Assembly (NCBI GenBank): GCA_013180625.2
Contig: SNVD02004929.1
Location: 62,001 to 126,000 of the forward strand
Direction: 5' to 3'
Length of the DNA: 64,000 nt
DNA from: Boswellia sacra
Lineage: Eukaryota; Streptophyta; Magnoliopsida; Sapindales; Burseraceae
Program-made: the position numbers and the translations under genes
The notes under the pieces: model-generated
The model's database searches: none
What the model was told of the DNA's origin: nothing
Seen by the model: only the letters and a program-made list of their open reading frames with translations
Part shown: positions 1-13,800 of the stretch, piece after piece
Layout of the letters: the number at the start of each line of letters is the position of its first letter
Numbering within the stretch: position 1 is the stretch's first letter

Positions 1-926
1 ATCCAAAACAAATACAAAGTTTAGAAGAATTTCTCAGCTCCCATAATCGATTGAAGAAAAATAGTTTGAGCCCAACTTATAATCAAATTAAAACAGAAAA
101 TGCTTCTTGATAATCAAATTTTTGTAGTTTCTCATTATATAGATAACGGTTTGGAGTAGAAACATCTCCTATGCCAAACATTATAGTTACAGATTACATT
201 CCAAGAAATTGCACTACATATGGCGTCAATGAGCCAAGTCTTCTTTTCCATATTTTTTATAGCTATCATTTGTCCATTTATTCAATTTTTTTTTTCACTC
301 TTGACATGATCTGAAGTGCCTTATATATCTCTGGTTTTATGTCAACTTTATTGTAGGTAAATAGATGGTGCATGTGTTATCGGTTAATTTTGTATATATT
401 GTTTTTGTTTTGGTTCAGGTTTTTATCTCTTCTTGAATATCTAGTACTTCTTTTTAATATATTTTTACAGGGCTTCCCAAAAAAAAAATACTAACAAAAA
501 ATAAAAGAAAAGAAAATCATACATGTAGCTTCAATAAACTTCCGACAAGAAAGGAAAAAAAAAAAAAAAAACTAGTATCCTTGACTTTTAGAGAGATACC
601 AGAGTATAATTAACTATGTAATCACAAAACTATGCAGCGGCTGTAGCGTACTTCTCTCTCAAACAATTAAAAGCATAAAAGGTAAGTTTTTCTATCAAAT
701 GTTTGTTATTAGTCCAAAATAGAACTAAGCAATTTAATAATTTCTTTCGTATAAAGTTTGTATCTCGATTTTTTATATATGTGTATCACAGGTAATGAAT
801 ATTGATCTAGAGGCGCTATTATATACAATTTAACATATATATTATTTCATCATTGATCACGTGGCAATTTGAAAAGGATAATATGATTTAGATATAAAAA
901 TCAAGATAGAAACTTGAGTAAGTATA
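1..926. other. AT-rich flank, no gene seen
   Basis: No open frame, splice-framed exon or repeat structure that I can recognise. It lies downstream of the minus-strand ankyrin gene. A poly-A run sits near 557-570. Nothing further can be supported. Confidence 0.5.
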
Positions 927-1190
927 AAGTATATCATTTAGATCCTGTTTGATCCCTTTTACGTCAGGAAACCACATTATTTCATGAACACACAAGAATC
1001 TCAAAAGCACACATTACAAACTTGAGAAGTATATCATTTAGACCCTGTTTGGTCTCTTTTACGTGAGGAAACCACATTATTTCAATGAACACATACAAGA
1101 ATCTTAAAAGCGCACATTACAAACTTCAGAAGTATATTATTTAGTCCCTGTTTGTCCCTTTCATGCGAGGAAACCACATCATTCAAACCT
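927..1190. repeat. ~100-bp tandem repeat, about 2.5 copies, just after the ankyrin gene stop codon
   Basis: The motif AAGTATATCATTTAGA recurs with small changes at 927, 1027 and 1130. Each copy continues through a 'CCTGTTTG...CCTTTTACG...GGAAACCACAT' block, and the third is partial. The spacing is 100 and 103 bp. On the minus strand the array begins within about 10 bp of the ankyrin gene's TAA, so it probably forms part of its 3' UTR. Confidence 0.8.
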
Positions 1191-1198
1191 TTTTACTT

Positions 1199-1852
1199 TT
1201 ACAGGTCCTTCTTAGACTCCGTTGTTTTCCCTTCGCTGCAGAAAAGAGTAAGCTTTTTTCGCTGGAAGAGAGAAGAACTACGATAGGTGGAACGATATAA
1301 ATCAACGAAGAGACGCCAGTGTAGACTAACGAACAAGAAGACAGGAATTGCAGCACTTCCAGCAAGAAATATAGCATGCCATAGCTTTCCATCTTTGAAG
1401 ATAATGAAAAAGGTTGCACAAAAGACTATCATCATTGATATTATGGATAAGAAAAGTGTAAGGATTCCTATAAGCAACTTTGTGGGCAGCCACCATATGA
1501 AATCTTTTTCTGCGTATCGGGATGTGAGAATTGATAAGAAGGTTAGTATGGAACAGGAGGATGATACCAGCGATATTGCATCAGCTATGGCAAAAACTGA
1601 GAAGGAAGCTTTTCGAACGAAATTAGGAGTCCCCGTTTCTTCTTCAGTGGCTCCTGGTACAGTGAAAGCCGCGGCAAAAACGACGGTGGCTATAAGTGCT
1701 GCCACAACCATGCATGATTGTGCAGTTTCCTTCATCCATTTCTCCCCCTCCTCTTTTAAATTTTTGTGTGCCTCAGTAAATAATGCTCTAGGAGTTTTTC
1801 CTTCCTCATTTTTAGCTTTAGCATCAACTGGATGAATGACTTTGTTCACTTC
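1199..1852 (-). CDS. Ankyrin gene exon 9: PGG domain with four membrane helices, and stop
   Basis: This exon opens with EVNKVIHPVDAK after an acceptor TTGTAG and continues the 'WFE' of exon 8 in phase 0. It carries the family signature GEKWMKETAQSCMVVAALIA, then TVVFAAAFTVPGAT. Three more hydrophobic segments follow (around AIADAISLVSSSCSILTFLS, LLIGILTLFLSIISMMIVF and AIFLAGSAAIPVFLFVSL), then a short basic and serine-rich cytosolic tail ending ESKKDL. The name-giving PGG tripeptide is PGA here. 218 codons including TAA at 1201-1199. This is the most securely identified exon of the gene. Confidence 0.93.
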   Translation of the reverse strand, partial: EVNKVIHPVDAKAKNEEGKTPRALFTEAHKNLKEEGEKWMKETAQSCMVVAALIATVVFAAAFTVPGATEEETGTPNFVRKASFSVFAIADAISLVSSSCSILTFLSILTSRYAEKDFIWWLPTKLLIGILTLFLSIISMMIVFCATFFIIFKDGKLWHAIFLAGSAAIPVFLFVSLHWRLFVDLYRSTYRSSSLFQRKKLTLFCSEGKTTESKKDL

Positions 1853-4800
1853 CTACAATATTTAACATTACAAAATCTTCTAAATTAAGGAAACAAATAT
1901 CAATTTTTTTCTACACAAGAATAGTCTAAATGTTTACCTCAAACCACAGGAACTCTCGCTGGAGTTGAAGAGCTGCTCCTGATACAGTATTGAGCTGATC
2001 TGATGGTGCCATCATGGCCGCCAAATGCAAGATATTGTTCCCTTTACCATCTTTGTACGGAGTAATCAAATCTTTAATTGATCCTACCTCGTGTATGAGA
2101 CTAAAAATATCATTATGACGATGTAAAACGGCATGATGGAATATGCTGTACTCACTTTCATCAACTTTCAGTATCAGATCAGGATATTGACGGATAAGAA
2201 TAGTCAAAAACTCCATGTTTCCTTGGTCTGCGGCAACAAATATAAGTCTCCAAGGAAAGCAAATAAGTTTGGAAACCTCGAAATCATTGCAATTTGAAAT
2301 AATTTCTCCCCAAAGGAGTTTGATGAGTTCAAGGGCTTGCGGGGACAGCTTTGTGTGCCGGGACTGGTAGATATCTGAAACTTTTAAGTTCGGTTGAGCC
2401 AACTTTAGAACTTAATTTGGGAAAATAATTTTGGGTGAGACAATAATCAGAATAGGAATTTCAGTTCATTCGAAATAGATAGACGCATATGTACATAGTA
2501 GGAAAAGCAGACAAATGAGTAGATAACTCTACATCTAAAGTAAACTCATGATTTGGGCACTTAGTTTTATTCTAATTAATATGCTGGCCGAGTTACTCCC
2601 GTATGACTTAAGGATGTAATTTCTGCGGTAAACTACCATGCTAAAAATGAATTCAAATTGTAAAGAAATATGAATCTTTTATTAACATGCTAAAAACTAA
2701 TTCACATATATGCGGGTGTATATTATATAGCCCAATACAAGAAGGTTATTTGGTAGTGTGCAAAGTTACCAAATATTAAAGCCATTATGCCTTTAACTTT
2801 GTGAAAGCAAAAAGAAAACTAGAATAAAATTCAAAATTGTGATTTCATGAATTCAAAGTCACGTTAATTAATAATAAAAAAAACGATTACCAGATTGTAG
2901 TTATAATGTCGTCATGATTTACTCTATTAAAAAAAACAAAAACAAACAAACAAACAACAGCAACAACAAGAAGAACTCGTACCAAATCCGCTTTGGGGAC
3001 GATATCTCATGGGGCCTCAAACCGATATACAAAATTTCACATCTATCAACTATTATAGGCCATCACCAAAATAATTGTTTTTATTTTTTATTTGATGAAT
3101 CATCAATGGCACAACAGAATAAATACACATTCTCTGCTCACTACATCGGTTAATGAGACAAAAGAACCTTGTATTCTAAATTAAATTTCAAGCAATTTGT
3201 CGTAATATTTTTCTGAGATTTCGGAGACTTTGAAAATTGCATGTGAAAACACATTTCTGCCTTTTGGAATAAATATTGATTCCCAAAATAAGTGATAAAG
3301 AATACCTATCACTCCACTTTCACCTAATAAATTAGAATCAAATTATTTCATAATACATTTTGAACATAGATACTTGAACTAATTAGATTTTGTATATTGT
3401 TTCTGATGCAGAAGTTAAAGAAAAAGATAAATTGAACAAAAGTTCAAGATTTGATTAATTGATAATAATGGGAATTCATTACAGAGTTAGGATAAATTAA
3501 ACCTTATATAGGCTAAATAATCCAAGTAGTTATAAAACAAGTAAAGCTGGAATATGAAAATAAAATCCTACAAAAAACTAAAATATCTTAAAATATTAAA
3601 ATCCTAATTATACTCAAATATATTTAAAACAAGAAATTCTAAAATGACTGATTTAATCCTAAAAACAAATAAAACTCAAAATAGACAACTAATAATTTTC
3701 CTAAAAATAAAATCATCTAGAGTTGTCCTACATCAGTTCCCCTTCTTGAAAAGAACTCGTCCTCGAGTTTGTATATCTGAAAGATGAAATTTGATGTCGA
3801 TTAGCAAGTTATCTCTTTTTTTCTTCACTCAAGTCTCCAGGAACACACATGAATCCATAAGGTTTCATCTTTACATTGATCCTCGCTAGACTAGACTTCA
3901 CAAGATAAATCTTTGAAGCATACCACCAATCTTTTATTTTTGAATCCTAAACCTTCTTTTTTTGATCTTGCTTCATAGCCATCATCTCATAATGCTCTTC
4001 ATTGATAAAAGGATTAAATACCACAACATATTGCTCATTCATATATTGCCTATTTTCCTCTTCTTAGAAAAAACTCATCCTCGAGTTTGCTTGGAATAAT
4101 TCCTCTACTGCGGGTTCAAAAAACAAATTTGAAGACAAATGGACCAAGTTGAAATTTGGTAGGGTTTTCTGGAAAAAAAAAAGTGGTAGGGGTCAAATGA
4201 TAATCCCAAAAATCTGGATCAGTTTGATATTTTCCCGGTGAAGGAGCATATTGATATTCTGCTTCTAAAGGACTAGAATGATTTTTGCCATCAAATGGGT
4301 ATGTTTGATAGTTTTTGTCATAGGGGCTTGTCTGATTTTCCATAGCTGGGGGCTAATTGGAATTTTCCATCCAAGTCGTGAACGAATTGATTTCCAAGCA
4401 AAGAACTCGACACCACTTAGGGTTTATAGATCGGCTTACTCTGATTTAATGTGAGGGTGGTCACTACTAACTTGTTGATTTTCATTGTTTCCACAATGGA
4501 TGACAATTGCTCCTTTTGTGGTAGCGATTGCGATGGTTTCTGGTTATCTTGGTTAGCATCAATCTTGGATTCATTATCTATGATGACTAGCAAATCTTCC
4601 TATTAGGGTGGTATCATTTCACTTGTTGGCAGTCGTGGTTGTTAATTGTAAAGCCTCATCGTTAACACACTTTTTTCGAGAGGTCCTACCGCAATTGGAC
4701 ATTGGTGAAAAACTTTGATCTCCATATTTCGATCAACTTGTAATGGAGGTGAGGTTTCACTCTTCGTTTGACAATGAATTACATTGTTGTCAATTGACAA

Positions 4801-7800
4801 AGGTGGCCCATCTTTTTCATGAATTACTGCAACTATTTTTTAATCTTCTACAAATTTTTCTTCACAACTCTCGTCAACTGTTTTCGAATTTTCTATCAAT
4901 TTTTGTACACAGCTCTCTTCACTTATCATCTCAAAAATCTCTTGTTTTTCTTCTTCAATTTTATTTTCAAAAGATTCAAGCTTGTTATACTTACCAGTGA
5001 CTCTATCATCTGATCCGTTGAACCTATGCTGGATTTTTGCAATTGTATTTTGACCATTGGCGTAGGTACATGAGCCTCTATCTCTTCATTCGCCTATGCC
5101 TTCGTTCAATCTTTCCGTTCCTTCCAATCCTTAACTCATCCAATAGCCGAGATATTTCATTTTATTGGTTGTATAAGGGTTGGAAAGCTGCCATGATAGG
5201 ACTATCTATCAGGGCCTTAGTTCTCTGATCAATGTCATGAGAACCATCACCTACCGAGTCGTCATGTACCATGGAAGACAAGTGATTTTGGCTCTGATAC
5301 CAAATTTGATGCAAAAGTGAAAGAAAAAGATAAATTGAACAAAGTTCAAAATTTGATTAATTGATAATAATGAGAATTTATTACAAAGTTAGGATAAATT
5401 ACCCTTACATAGGCTAAATAATTCTAATACTTGTAAAACAAGTAAAACTAGAATAGGAAAATAAAATCCCACAAAAACTAAAAATCCTAAAATATTAAAA
5501 TTCCAATTAGACACAAATATATGTAAAATAAGAAATTCTAATATGACTAGGAAAACAATTGATTTAATCCTAAAACAAATAAAATTCAAAATAGACAACT
5601 AATAATTTTCCTAAAAATAAAATAACCCAAAGTTGTTCTACATCAGTTTCACTCCGTATTAAGAAGTTCCTGTTTTCGTAATATGAAGTTCTTAGATAAT
5701 ATCAATCCTTTTAGATAAATTCCTTTATATAAATTGGGTCTTATTTATCAATGCTCTCGGATAATGCCCTGATATCCATTAGGTCTTATATATCAAATTT
5801 AAACACTAAAGAAAATTTCAACAGCAGGTTTACGAAAATTGTAATTGTTTGACACAAAATAAGAAGAATGGAAACAGACTAGTGTAATTAAGTGTAAAAA
5901 TTTTATCCACTCCTAAATCACCATTGTCAGATATAAGTGGAGGGTGAGAGGAAAAAAATAAATAAATCAATAATCAAGGCATGCATGCTGAAAGTTCAAA
6001 AGATTGGAGATCGAGGACTAACATGGGTTCCAGCATCTCTTCCAAATTCCTTGCTGATTTGGATTGGCTAGCTTAGAACGATTCACAGGCATTCGAGCTA
6101 AGGCGTGCAATGCTGTGATCTTTTCTTTCTTATTACGAGCAAAGGCTAACTTCTTGTGATCCTTCAACAAACCCAGCGCAATGTCTTGGAACATGGTAAA
6201 CAGAATATCTTAGATATACTGTACATCTGCTTGATTTAAAATAATAACAAACAAAATTTATGGTGAAAATATTTCTCAGTTTTAAATTATGTTGGTTCCG
6301 ACCCCCGTTTATTGTATCTTAAATGGAGAAGGCTACATTACTTTCAATAGGCTAAAAAATTTTTTCCGGACTTTCATACATATACGATAGTCTACGAAGG
6401 GTTCTTTTGACTTATTCCCTTGGTGGGAAATCACACTGCAGTACTGCTTCTTTGGCAGAACCTTTTGGAGTAAAAATCCATAATATATAGAATAATACTA
6501 CATGTGTGAACAAAATCTGAGTGGCAGAGTGTCATTGATCTACAAAAACTTAAAATAATAATGTGGAACATAAGTTGTACATATAAGTACCCCACATGTT
6601 TACATTGAAATTAAGATAAGATAACTTGTAAACTGCCCATAATCCTATCTCCTATTTTTCTCTAAGTAAACAGTATAGTAGAGTAAGGTAGTGATAATCT
6701 AAATCACGATATTAAATTTTATATTAAAATCAACTTTCTTAACGGTAGGAAGTAATAAGATAACTTGAACAATTATATCTGGAGGTTTGTTGTTTGCTTA
6801 GAAAGGTTTTACACCATTCTCTTTGTCCAAAATATAATTAAAAACACATTTTGAACTATGGAATTGATGGGAAACCTTGATTAAATTATCACATACACAT
6901 ATATGAGGTTGTCAGTGGAATTGGGATCCTCATAAATCCTCAAATAAAGAAATTAGACCCTACAGCAATTAGTAGATTTTTCACTGGCTATGCAATGAAC
7001 TCTAAGGATTTCAATTTTATTTTCCTGCAAACACTACTAGAATAATGAGAGGCTAGAAATGCCAAATTTCTTGAAAATTCACAGTTCAATAGGAGTGTTT
7101 CTTTTCAAAAGATCTAAAGAAACATTGGTTTTAATTAGTTCAGTTTCCTATAAATAATAACCTTTTCATTACTTTTCAGTGAAATCAATCGAAAATCATA
7201 GAAGAGAAACCAATACAATGGCAACCGATTCAAGTGTAATCAACCCATGAGGAGCAAGCTCAAACTGAACCTACTATTGAAACTCACAAATCAATGGTAC
7301 AATAGCTTTTTGGAGATCTTCAAGAGAAGGAAAATCAACAATTTCTAGTGATTATGTTGTCTATCTTTAAGAGACTAATTTTGACATGGGATATGAGAAT
7401 TGTCCAAGTTCCTTTTCTCAAACCATAAGTGAAGAAAATTAGGTGTTTTGGCATGATGCCATAAACAAAGTGATGAAATATACAGCAGAATTAATTGTTT
7501 GCTTCAAATGGGTTTATAGAACCATAAGAGACTTCCATGGTAACGTAAGAAAATGTAGAGCTAGGCTTACAGCTAAAGGTTTCACTTAGAACGAAGCCAT
7601 TGATTATTTTGAAACTTTTCTCCAATTTCTAAGAAGGACGGGCTCTTAGAGTAATCATGTTTTTAGTAGCTCATCATTCGTAGTTGCATCAAATGGATGG
7701 AAAAACTACCTTCTTGAATAGGGACCTAAAGGAAGAGGTCTATATATATGTCTCAGAATGAAGGTTTTTCTAAGTTATTATCATTTGGTCTGTCGCTAAA

Positions 7801-10800
7801 GAAATCTATATATGGACTAAAACAAACCTCTTGTCAATGGTATAAAAGTTTCATCAAGACATTATTACCTCATTTGGCTTTACTAAGAATTTTGCTGATC
7901 AATGTGTATAAATTAAAATTAACAGGAGCAAATATCTTTTCCTAGTTTTGTGTGTAGATTATATTTTGCTTGGAAATAATGATTGGGTTTACTTCATGAG
8001 ACAAAAAAGTTCTCTCTTAAATTTGAAAGGAAGGATGTAGGTGAAGCCTTTTTTTGTCATTGGTATAAAGATTAAATATCCCAAGGAATATTAGGAAATC
8101 TCAAAAGGCCTATAATAAAATTATTTCAGAGAAATTTTAGAATAGATTATTTTATACCTATTGTAGCTCTTGTTTCCAAAGAATACAAATTGAATCAAAA
8201 TCATTGTGCACAAATGAATTGGAAAAAGGGGCAAATGAGAACATTCCATATGCATCAGTTGTAATATACACATCCTAATATGTGCGCAAGTCTGTACAAG
8301 GTCTGATATGGGATATGTAGTATAGGTTTACTCAACAAATATCAAAGCAATCCTAGCTTAAAACGCCTGGAAATCTACCAAGAGGGTGTTGACCTAAGGA
8401 CTACAAATTTGTCGTTTAGAAGCTGTTGGGTATTTAGCTTAGATTTTGTTAGAGGTCTAGACATTAGAAATCTACTTTAGAATACATTTTTTATCTTCTC
8501 CCTGAAGGTATTGTATCTTGGAAACATAGCAAAAAAACAATAGTGACTTCATCTAGGTATGAGTTTATTGCTGGATGCAAAGTAATATTGCATGATTTTT
8601 TTGGTTGAGAAATTTTATCATAGGCCTTAGAACTGTCAATTTAGTAACAAAGCCATTAAGGACTCATTACAACAATTAGACTGCAATTTTCTTATCTAAA
8701 TACAATAAAAGTCGAAACCAAAGCAAACATATTGACATTAAATTCTTGCTTGTTAGAGAACACAAAAAGTAATGAGTAGAAATTGAGTACACTAAAATAG
8801 AGTTAACATTAGCTAATCCCATGACCAAGGGTTTGCTGACAAAACGAATAAAAGATCATACGAAGTTACATGGGACTTATTTAGTTTCTCAATAAATTCA
8901 TTTGTCTTTCATGAACAACTTTGCAATTGCTTAAATAAATTTTAATGTAATTATTTTTATTTGTGTGCACAAAGTATGTTAAAGTAAGCTCTATAGAGAC
9001 TTTTAAGTAGGATCTTAAATGACTTAAGAGGAAATTCATTCACAACAATTTGTACTCCTTTAGAGAATATCTTACTTGTAATACCTGGAAGCAAGTATCT
9101 ATTAGTAAGATATAGCCACCATAATTCTTTTTTACAGAATTTCTACTTGGGTCCATAAATTCTACCAAGAATGAATAGTTTTAGATAGCAATTTTAAGTT
9201 GTAAGTTTATCAGTCTAAGGTTAATTTAAAATTGCATATGGGACAAGTGAGAGAATGTTAGTGACCTTTTAAGAGGCCTACATGTTTAAATTTAAAGATA
9301 AAATAAATTGTAAGTTATTCAAACTCCCATCTCACTGTTTTTCACTAAGTAATTGAGATAGCACGATATTGAAAAAAGGCAGTGGTAATTCAAATTACAA
9401 TTAAAATTTTAAATTATAACCTATGGAAAACTGATAGGATTGTCTACTTCACACTAAAAGCTCGCAAGCTTAGCCATAATTAATCAGTTTGTGGTTCTTC
9501 TAATTTTATCTATGGGTGAATAATTGTTTAGGGAGTAGCTGGAAGACTTTTACATTAAAGTAAAAGAGCTCCAAAAAAAAAAAAAAAAAAAAATCAAACG
9601 CTTAGAGTGTGCGGAGTTTATGTTAGAACCGACTTGAACAACTATAGTTAGACGTATTTTTATTACATTTAAATATTTTTCATTATTCTTTTTGTCTATA
9701 AAACTATACCAAACCTTTTCTCATTCTTAATGTAAAACTAAAAGATAGCAAGTAAATGCACTTACCAAACAAATTGTTCTCTATAAGGGTAACAAGTAAC
9801 TCGATGCGATCCTCGTCACTTAATTTATCTTGAGTTTTCTTGTAAAGGTATTTTACCATCTTTCTATGGCCAAATAAAGCTGCCATGTCAATTGGTAACA
9901 TTTCTGCACTACCACGGATCATTGCTAACTTAGAATTCCTTTCCATCATTTTCTTGGCAAGGTCCACACTTCCGGTGGCAGCTATAAGACAAAAAGCTGT
10001 ATTGTCTGCTTTATTTTTGATAGATAAATCTCTATCATCGATTGTCTTTTTAATGAGTTTTTTAACAAAATTGGAAGATTTTGCTGCAGCTGCAATGTGG
10101 AGAAGGGTGTCGTTATCCTTTGTTATTTTAGCTCTTACATCTTCATCCTTGAAAATACCTTTAGCTCCATTCCAATCATCACTCATTGCAGCTCGATATA
10201 ATTTTAAGTATCGAATTCTTTCCTCCTTTTTATCTGTCAAGATGAAACAAGAAGAAGCAAAAAAGTAAAAACTTTTGTATTTCACTCTCATATATAATTT
10301 TCATTTATTATAAGTGACAATTTTGATAAACAAAGATTATGTGGTCCGAACAAAGAGCACGTTATAAAGTTTTTTACATCGATCCTTAGACATTCATCAT
10401 TTGTAATCCAATGGCTAAAAGTTGATGACTTAGCTTTGAAATAACTCTATTAACTAATTTGCACTCACATCCATCGGATTGTTACGAATCGATGGTAAAA
10501 ATCATAGATGTTGTTTGATTTCACCTCTTAAATCTTAAAAGATTTAAATGAAAAGTTATTACTTTGTGTTTGCTTTTCAAAATTTACATTATTTTGAAGT
10601 GATCCAATGCTTAATCAAAGATGTGAAAAAATTTCACTTAAATCTAAATCAAAATGTCCAAATGATGCCTTCCAATGTTTTATTCCATAAACACGCCTTA
10701 CCTTAAATAATATTTTAAATTAAGTATAAATAAAATATAATATAATAAATATATTTTTTTATTTTATTACATTTATCTATCTTTAACATATAAAAAGATT

Positions 10801-13800
10801 TGCCCGTCACAGTTGATGGTTGTTGGCGATGATCCTGGCAAACATCTCAGGACACTACTAGTACAAAAATAATTCTCTCTTCGCAATCTACATGGCCATT
10901 CAGATCATTTATGAAAATAAACTGGCATTTCGCCATTGGAAGTTGAGAAGGATCCGACAATTGAATCTTTCTTAGCTTTCATGGAAAAGCACAGCTTCGA
11001 AAACCAAAAATAATTTGACAGCCATGTACATCATCTAATATGATCATTCTGCTACCAGTGGTGTCATTAGATGCATAACACTGACAGGAATATGGTGGTC
11101 AAATACGATTTCGACAAATATTCATAATTTTTCAAATTTTTTCATTTTACATTTTAGATAAAATTAATAAATAAAAGTATACATTATTTAGATAGTTATG
11201 TATTTAATTCATCATAATATGTTTACCATGTTTAAATAAACATATATTTTTATAATAGGGTAAGTTTATTACTTATTACTTTTGAAATGTTGATTTAATT
11301 TTCTTAAGTGTTAGGATCACGTGAATGTCAAGGACACATGATATATTAATTTGGCATCTTTTGAGAAAAGATTTGGCATAATTTGATTACCCAAAGTGCC
11401 AAAGTATTCCTAATGTTAATCAAATTCTTGTTTACCTTGTTGCCTAACATACAACTGCCTTTAATTAGGAGAACCGCAATAGAATTAGGATAACTTGAGG
11501 AACCCTATTTTACTAGGAATTCAACATTGGACATTATCCTATATCATATTAGGACAGCTAGCATATTATCCTAGTTCACGTTGGGAGAACATATGTTTAT
11601 ATCCTATTGTCTATTGATTCTACTTAATGTTATTTTCAAAGAAGGAATTAAATCTTTCAACTGAAGTAAATAAAGTACTACTGAACAAGTTTGTACATAT
11701 AGTTGTTCATAAAGCTTTGAAGATAGCTCATTCATCAACGATTGAGGAGAGTGAGCTGAAGTGCATCTATTTTTTGTTATCTGTCTTTGTGTGTGAAGCT
11801 TTAAGCTTCTATTGGTGGTCTACAGATCGCGCGAGCTTGAGTGCTTGAGTGATTACATGAGTCTATAACTAGATGCTTAATTGTGCATTATTTGACAATA
11901 TAGTGTTGAGTGTGCAGTGACAAGAGAGAGTTGGGTCACTAGTGTTGTGTTCTTGGGAAGAGCAAGTTTTGCATAGAATAGGTGTTAACAGTAGAGGGAT
12001 TCTGCCAATGTAAGTCCTTGAGTCCATAAAACCAAAGACAACATAGTGAATTACAGTTCTTGCTACACATGAACAGAGGCTTTATAACTGAATCACATAA
12101 AACCTCTGCCACATTTTGCTTTACAGTTTTATGCTATATTTTACATAATAATCTATAACTTTAAAATCCTACATTAAGTATTTTAAAATTTTGAAATGTA
12201 TACCTTATTAAATAGCAATATACTTTATGTATATAATAAGAGTAAATATGTCATATTTATGTTAAGTTCTCCACTTAACACTTATTGAAAAATTAAAAAC
12301 AAGAATATGATTAAGTCTTCAAATTTAAGTACTAATAAGTGTTAAGTGTTAAAAAGTCATATTAAGTGTTAAACAAAAAATAAATAAATAAAACAACACT
12401 TTAGTGTCACAAATTTATATTCTAAAACCATAACATATTGTATTATGCCGAGATCTTTTGACTCAAATTTGACACAATATCTTGACATAAATTTCTAGCC
12501 ATTTATTTCATAAAATCCAATGGTTATATGAGATGGTTAATGAGAGTTGGCATTATTAAGTGTAAGTTTTTTATTTTAAATCTCAACTAGTGGATGAAAT
12601 TGTATTGGATTCAAATGACTACCAAAAAAAATAGCCTATTGGCTTAAGGGAATCAATCATCTTTCTAAACCTAAAACCTTGTGTTACAAGTATTCAATGT
12701 GAAACAAATCAACAATCCCTCTCTTGAATATGGCACATGATGCTTATCATATCTTATGTATCACCTAAATTGTCTTTATCCTAAGACCAAGTCCTTACAT
12801 TTATAGTTCATAGGTTTAGCCCTGATACCATTATTAATAAGTCATATGTCCAACTCAAAAGACTAACCTATTAAGAGTTAGGGCCAATCCTCTTTATAAA
12901 GCTATGATCTCCCTTCATAACTATTCACTATAGGACAACTCAACATAAATGAGATGAATGATCACAAGTAGATGCAAAGATATTATGTCAAAAATTTGTG
13001 TTTAAAGATTTATATTCTATAAATAGCATCCTTTATCCTTTCAAGTATAAACATACATACATACATATGCATATATGTATAAGTTGGTTTTGTTTAGGTT
13101 GGGTTAAACCTAAATAGTGCAAGTTAGTAATATACAATAAAAAAATCAAATCATTATATGATTTGATCAAACTGAAACCTATTACAAAATATAACACCAA
13201 ATAGACAATCAATAGACTAAAAATAATGACCTAAGGAAAGAAGAATACTAGAAAAAATATAAAGGTGCAAAAGAAGACATTCAAGATTAGCATGACATGT
13301 TATACGCCTATATCCATGGGGCACAACACAAAAATATTTGTTTTACTAAAACAATAAAATATTACAAGGAATTAAAAAACCTCATATCTCTTTTCTAATA
13401 AGAATTACTCGCACCCTTGAGTAGAGCCTTTGAATGTTATTAATGAAGAACCCTAATATATCACCTATTATACTAAAAGCTACTAAAAATATAATCCTAC
13501 AACTAGCAATAATCATAACCCAAATAAGTGTGGATTCCTAAAGTAGAAATAGGAAACTAGGTCTTTAATCCTAAAGTAGAGATAAACCCAAATAATCATA
13601 ATAAAGTGGGATTCACAAATTAAGTGATATCCTAATCATATTTCCTATTATAACATTCTTCTAGTTAAAAACTTGTTTCTCTTATATTGTAAAATATAAA
13701 TTCTAAATTAAGTTTTTGCCTATTTCCATTTTACCAATGATTAGGTAACTTCAAGCCTAGAAGAAGCCTTGCATAAAATGAACTCTCTCTTGTGATAAGC

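Larger units (their letters stand above)
3404..5645 (-). mobile_element. Non-autonomous LTR retrotransposon (2.2 kb) in intron 7, TSD GTTTC
   Basis: Two direct terminal repeats, 3404-3735 and 5307-5645, both start TGATGCA and end CTACATCA. They are flanked by the same 5-bp duplication GTTTC at 3399-3403 and 5646-5650. A tRNA-Met-type primer site in reverse orientation (GGCTCTGATACCA, 5291-5303) lies beside the right LTR, so the element runs on the minus strand. A purine-rich minus-strand tract next to the left LTR (plus strand CCCCTTCTTG) fits a polypurine tract. The 1.57-kb interior has only short frames (one at 4343-4116 minus) and no recognisable RT, integrase or protease. It is best described as a small LARD-like element needing trans help. 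Confidence 0.9.

Noticed and set aside
1287..1835. 182-residue plus-strand frame over the PGG exon
   Set aside because: It is the reverse shadow of a strongly recognisable PGG-domain exon and has no domain of its own.
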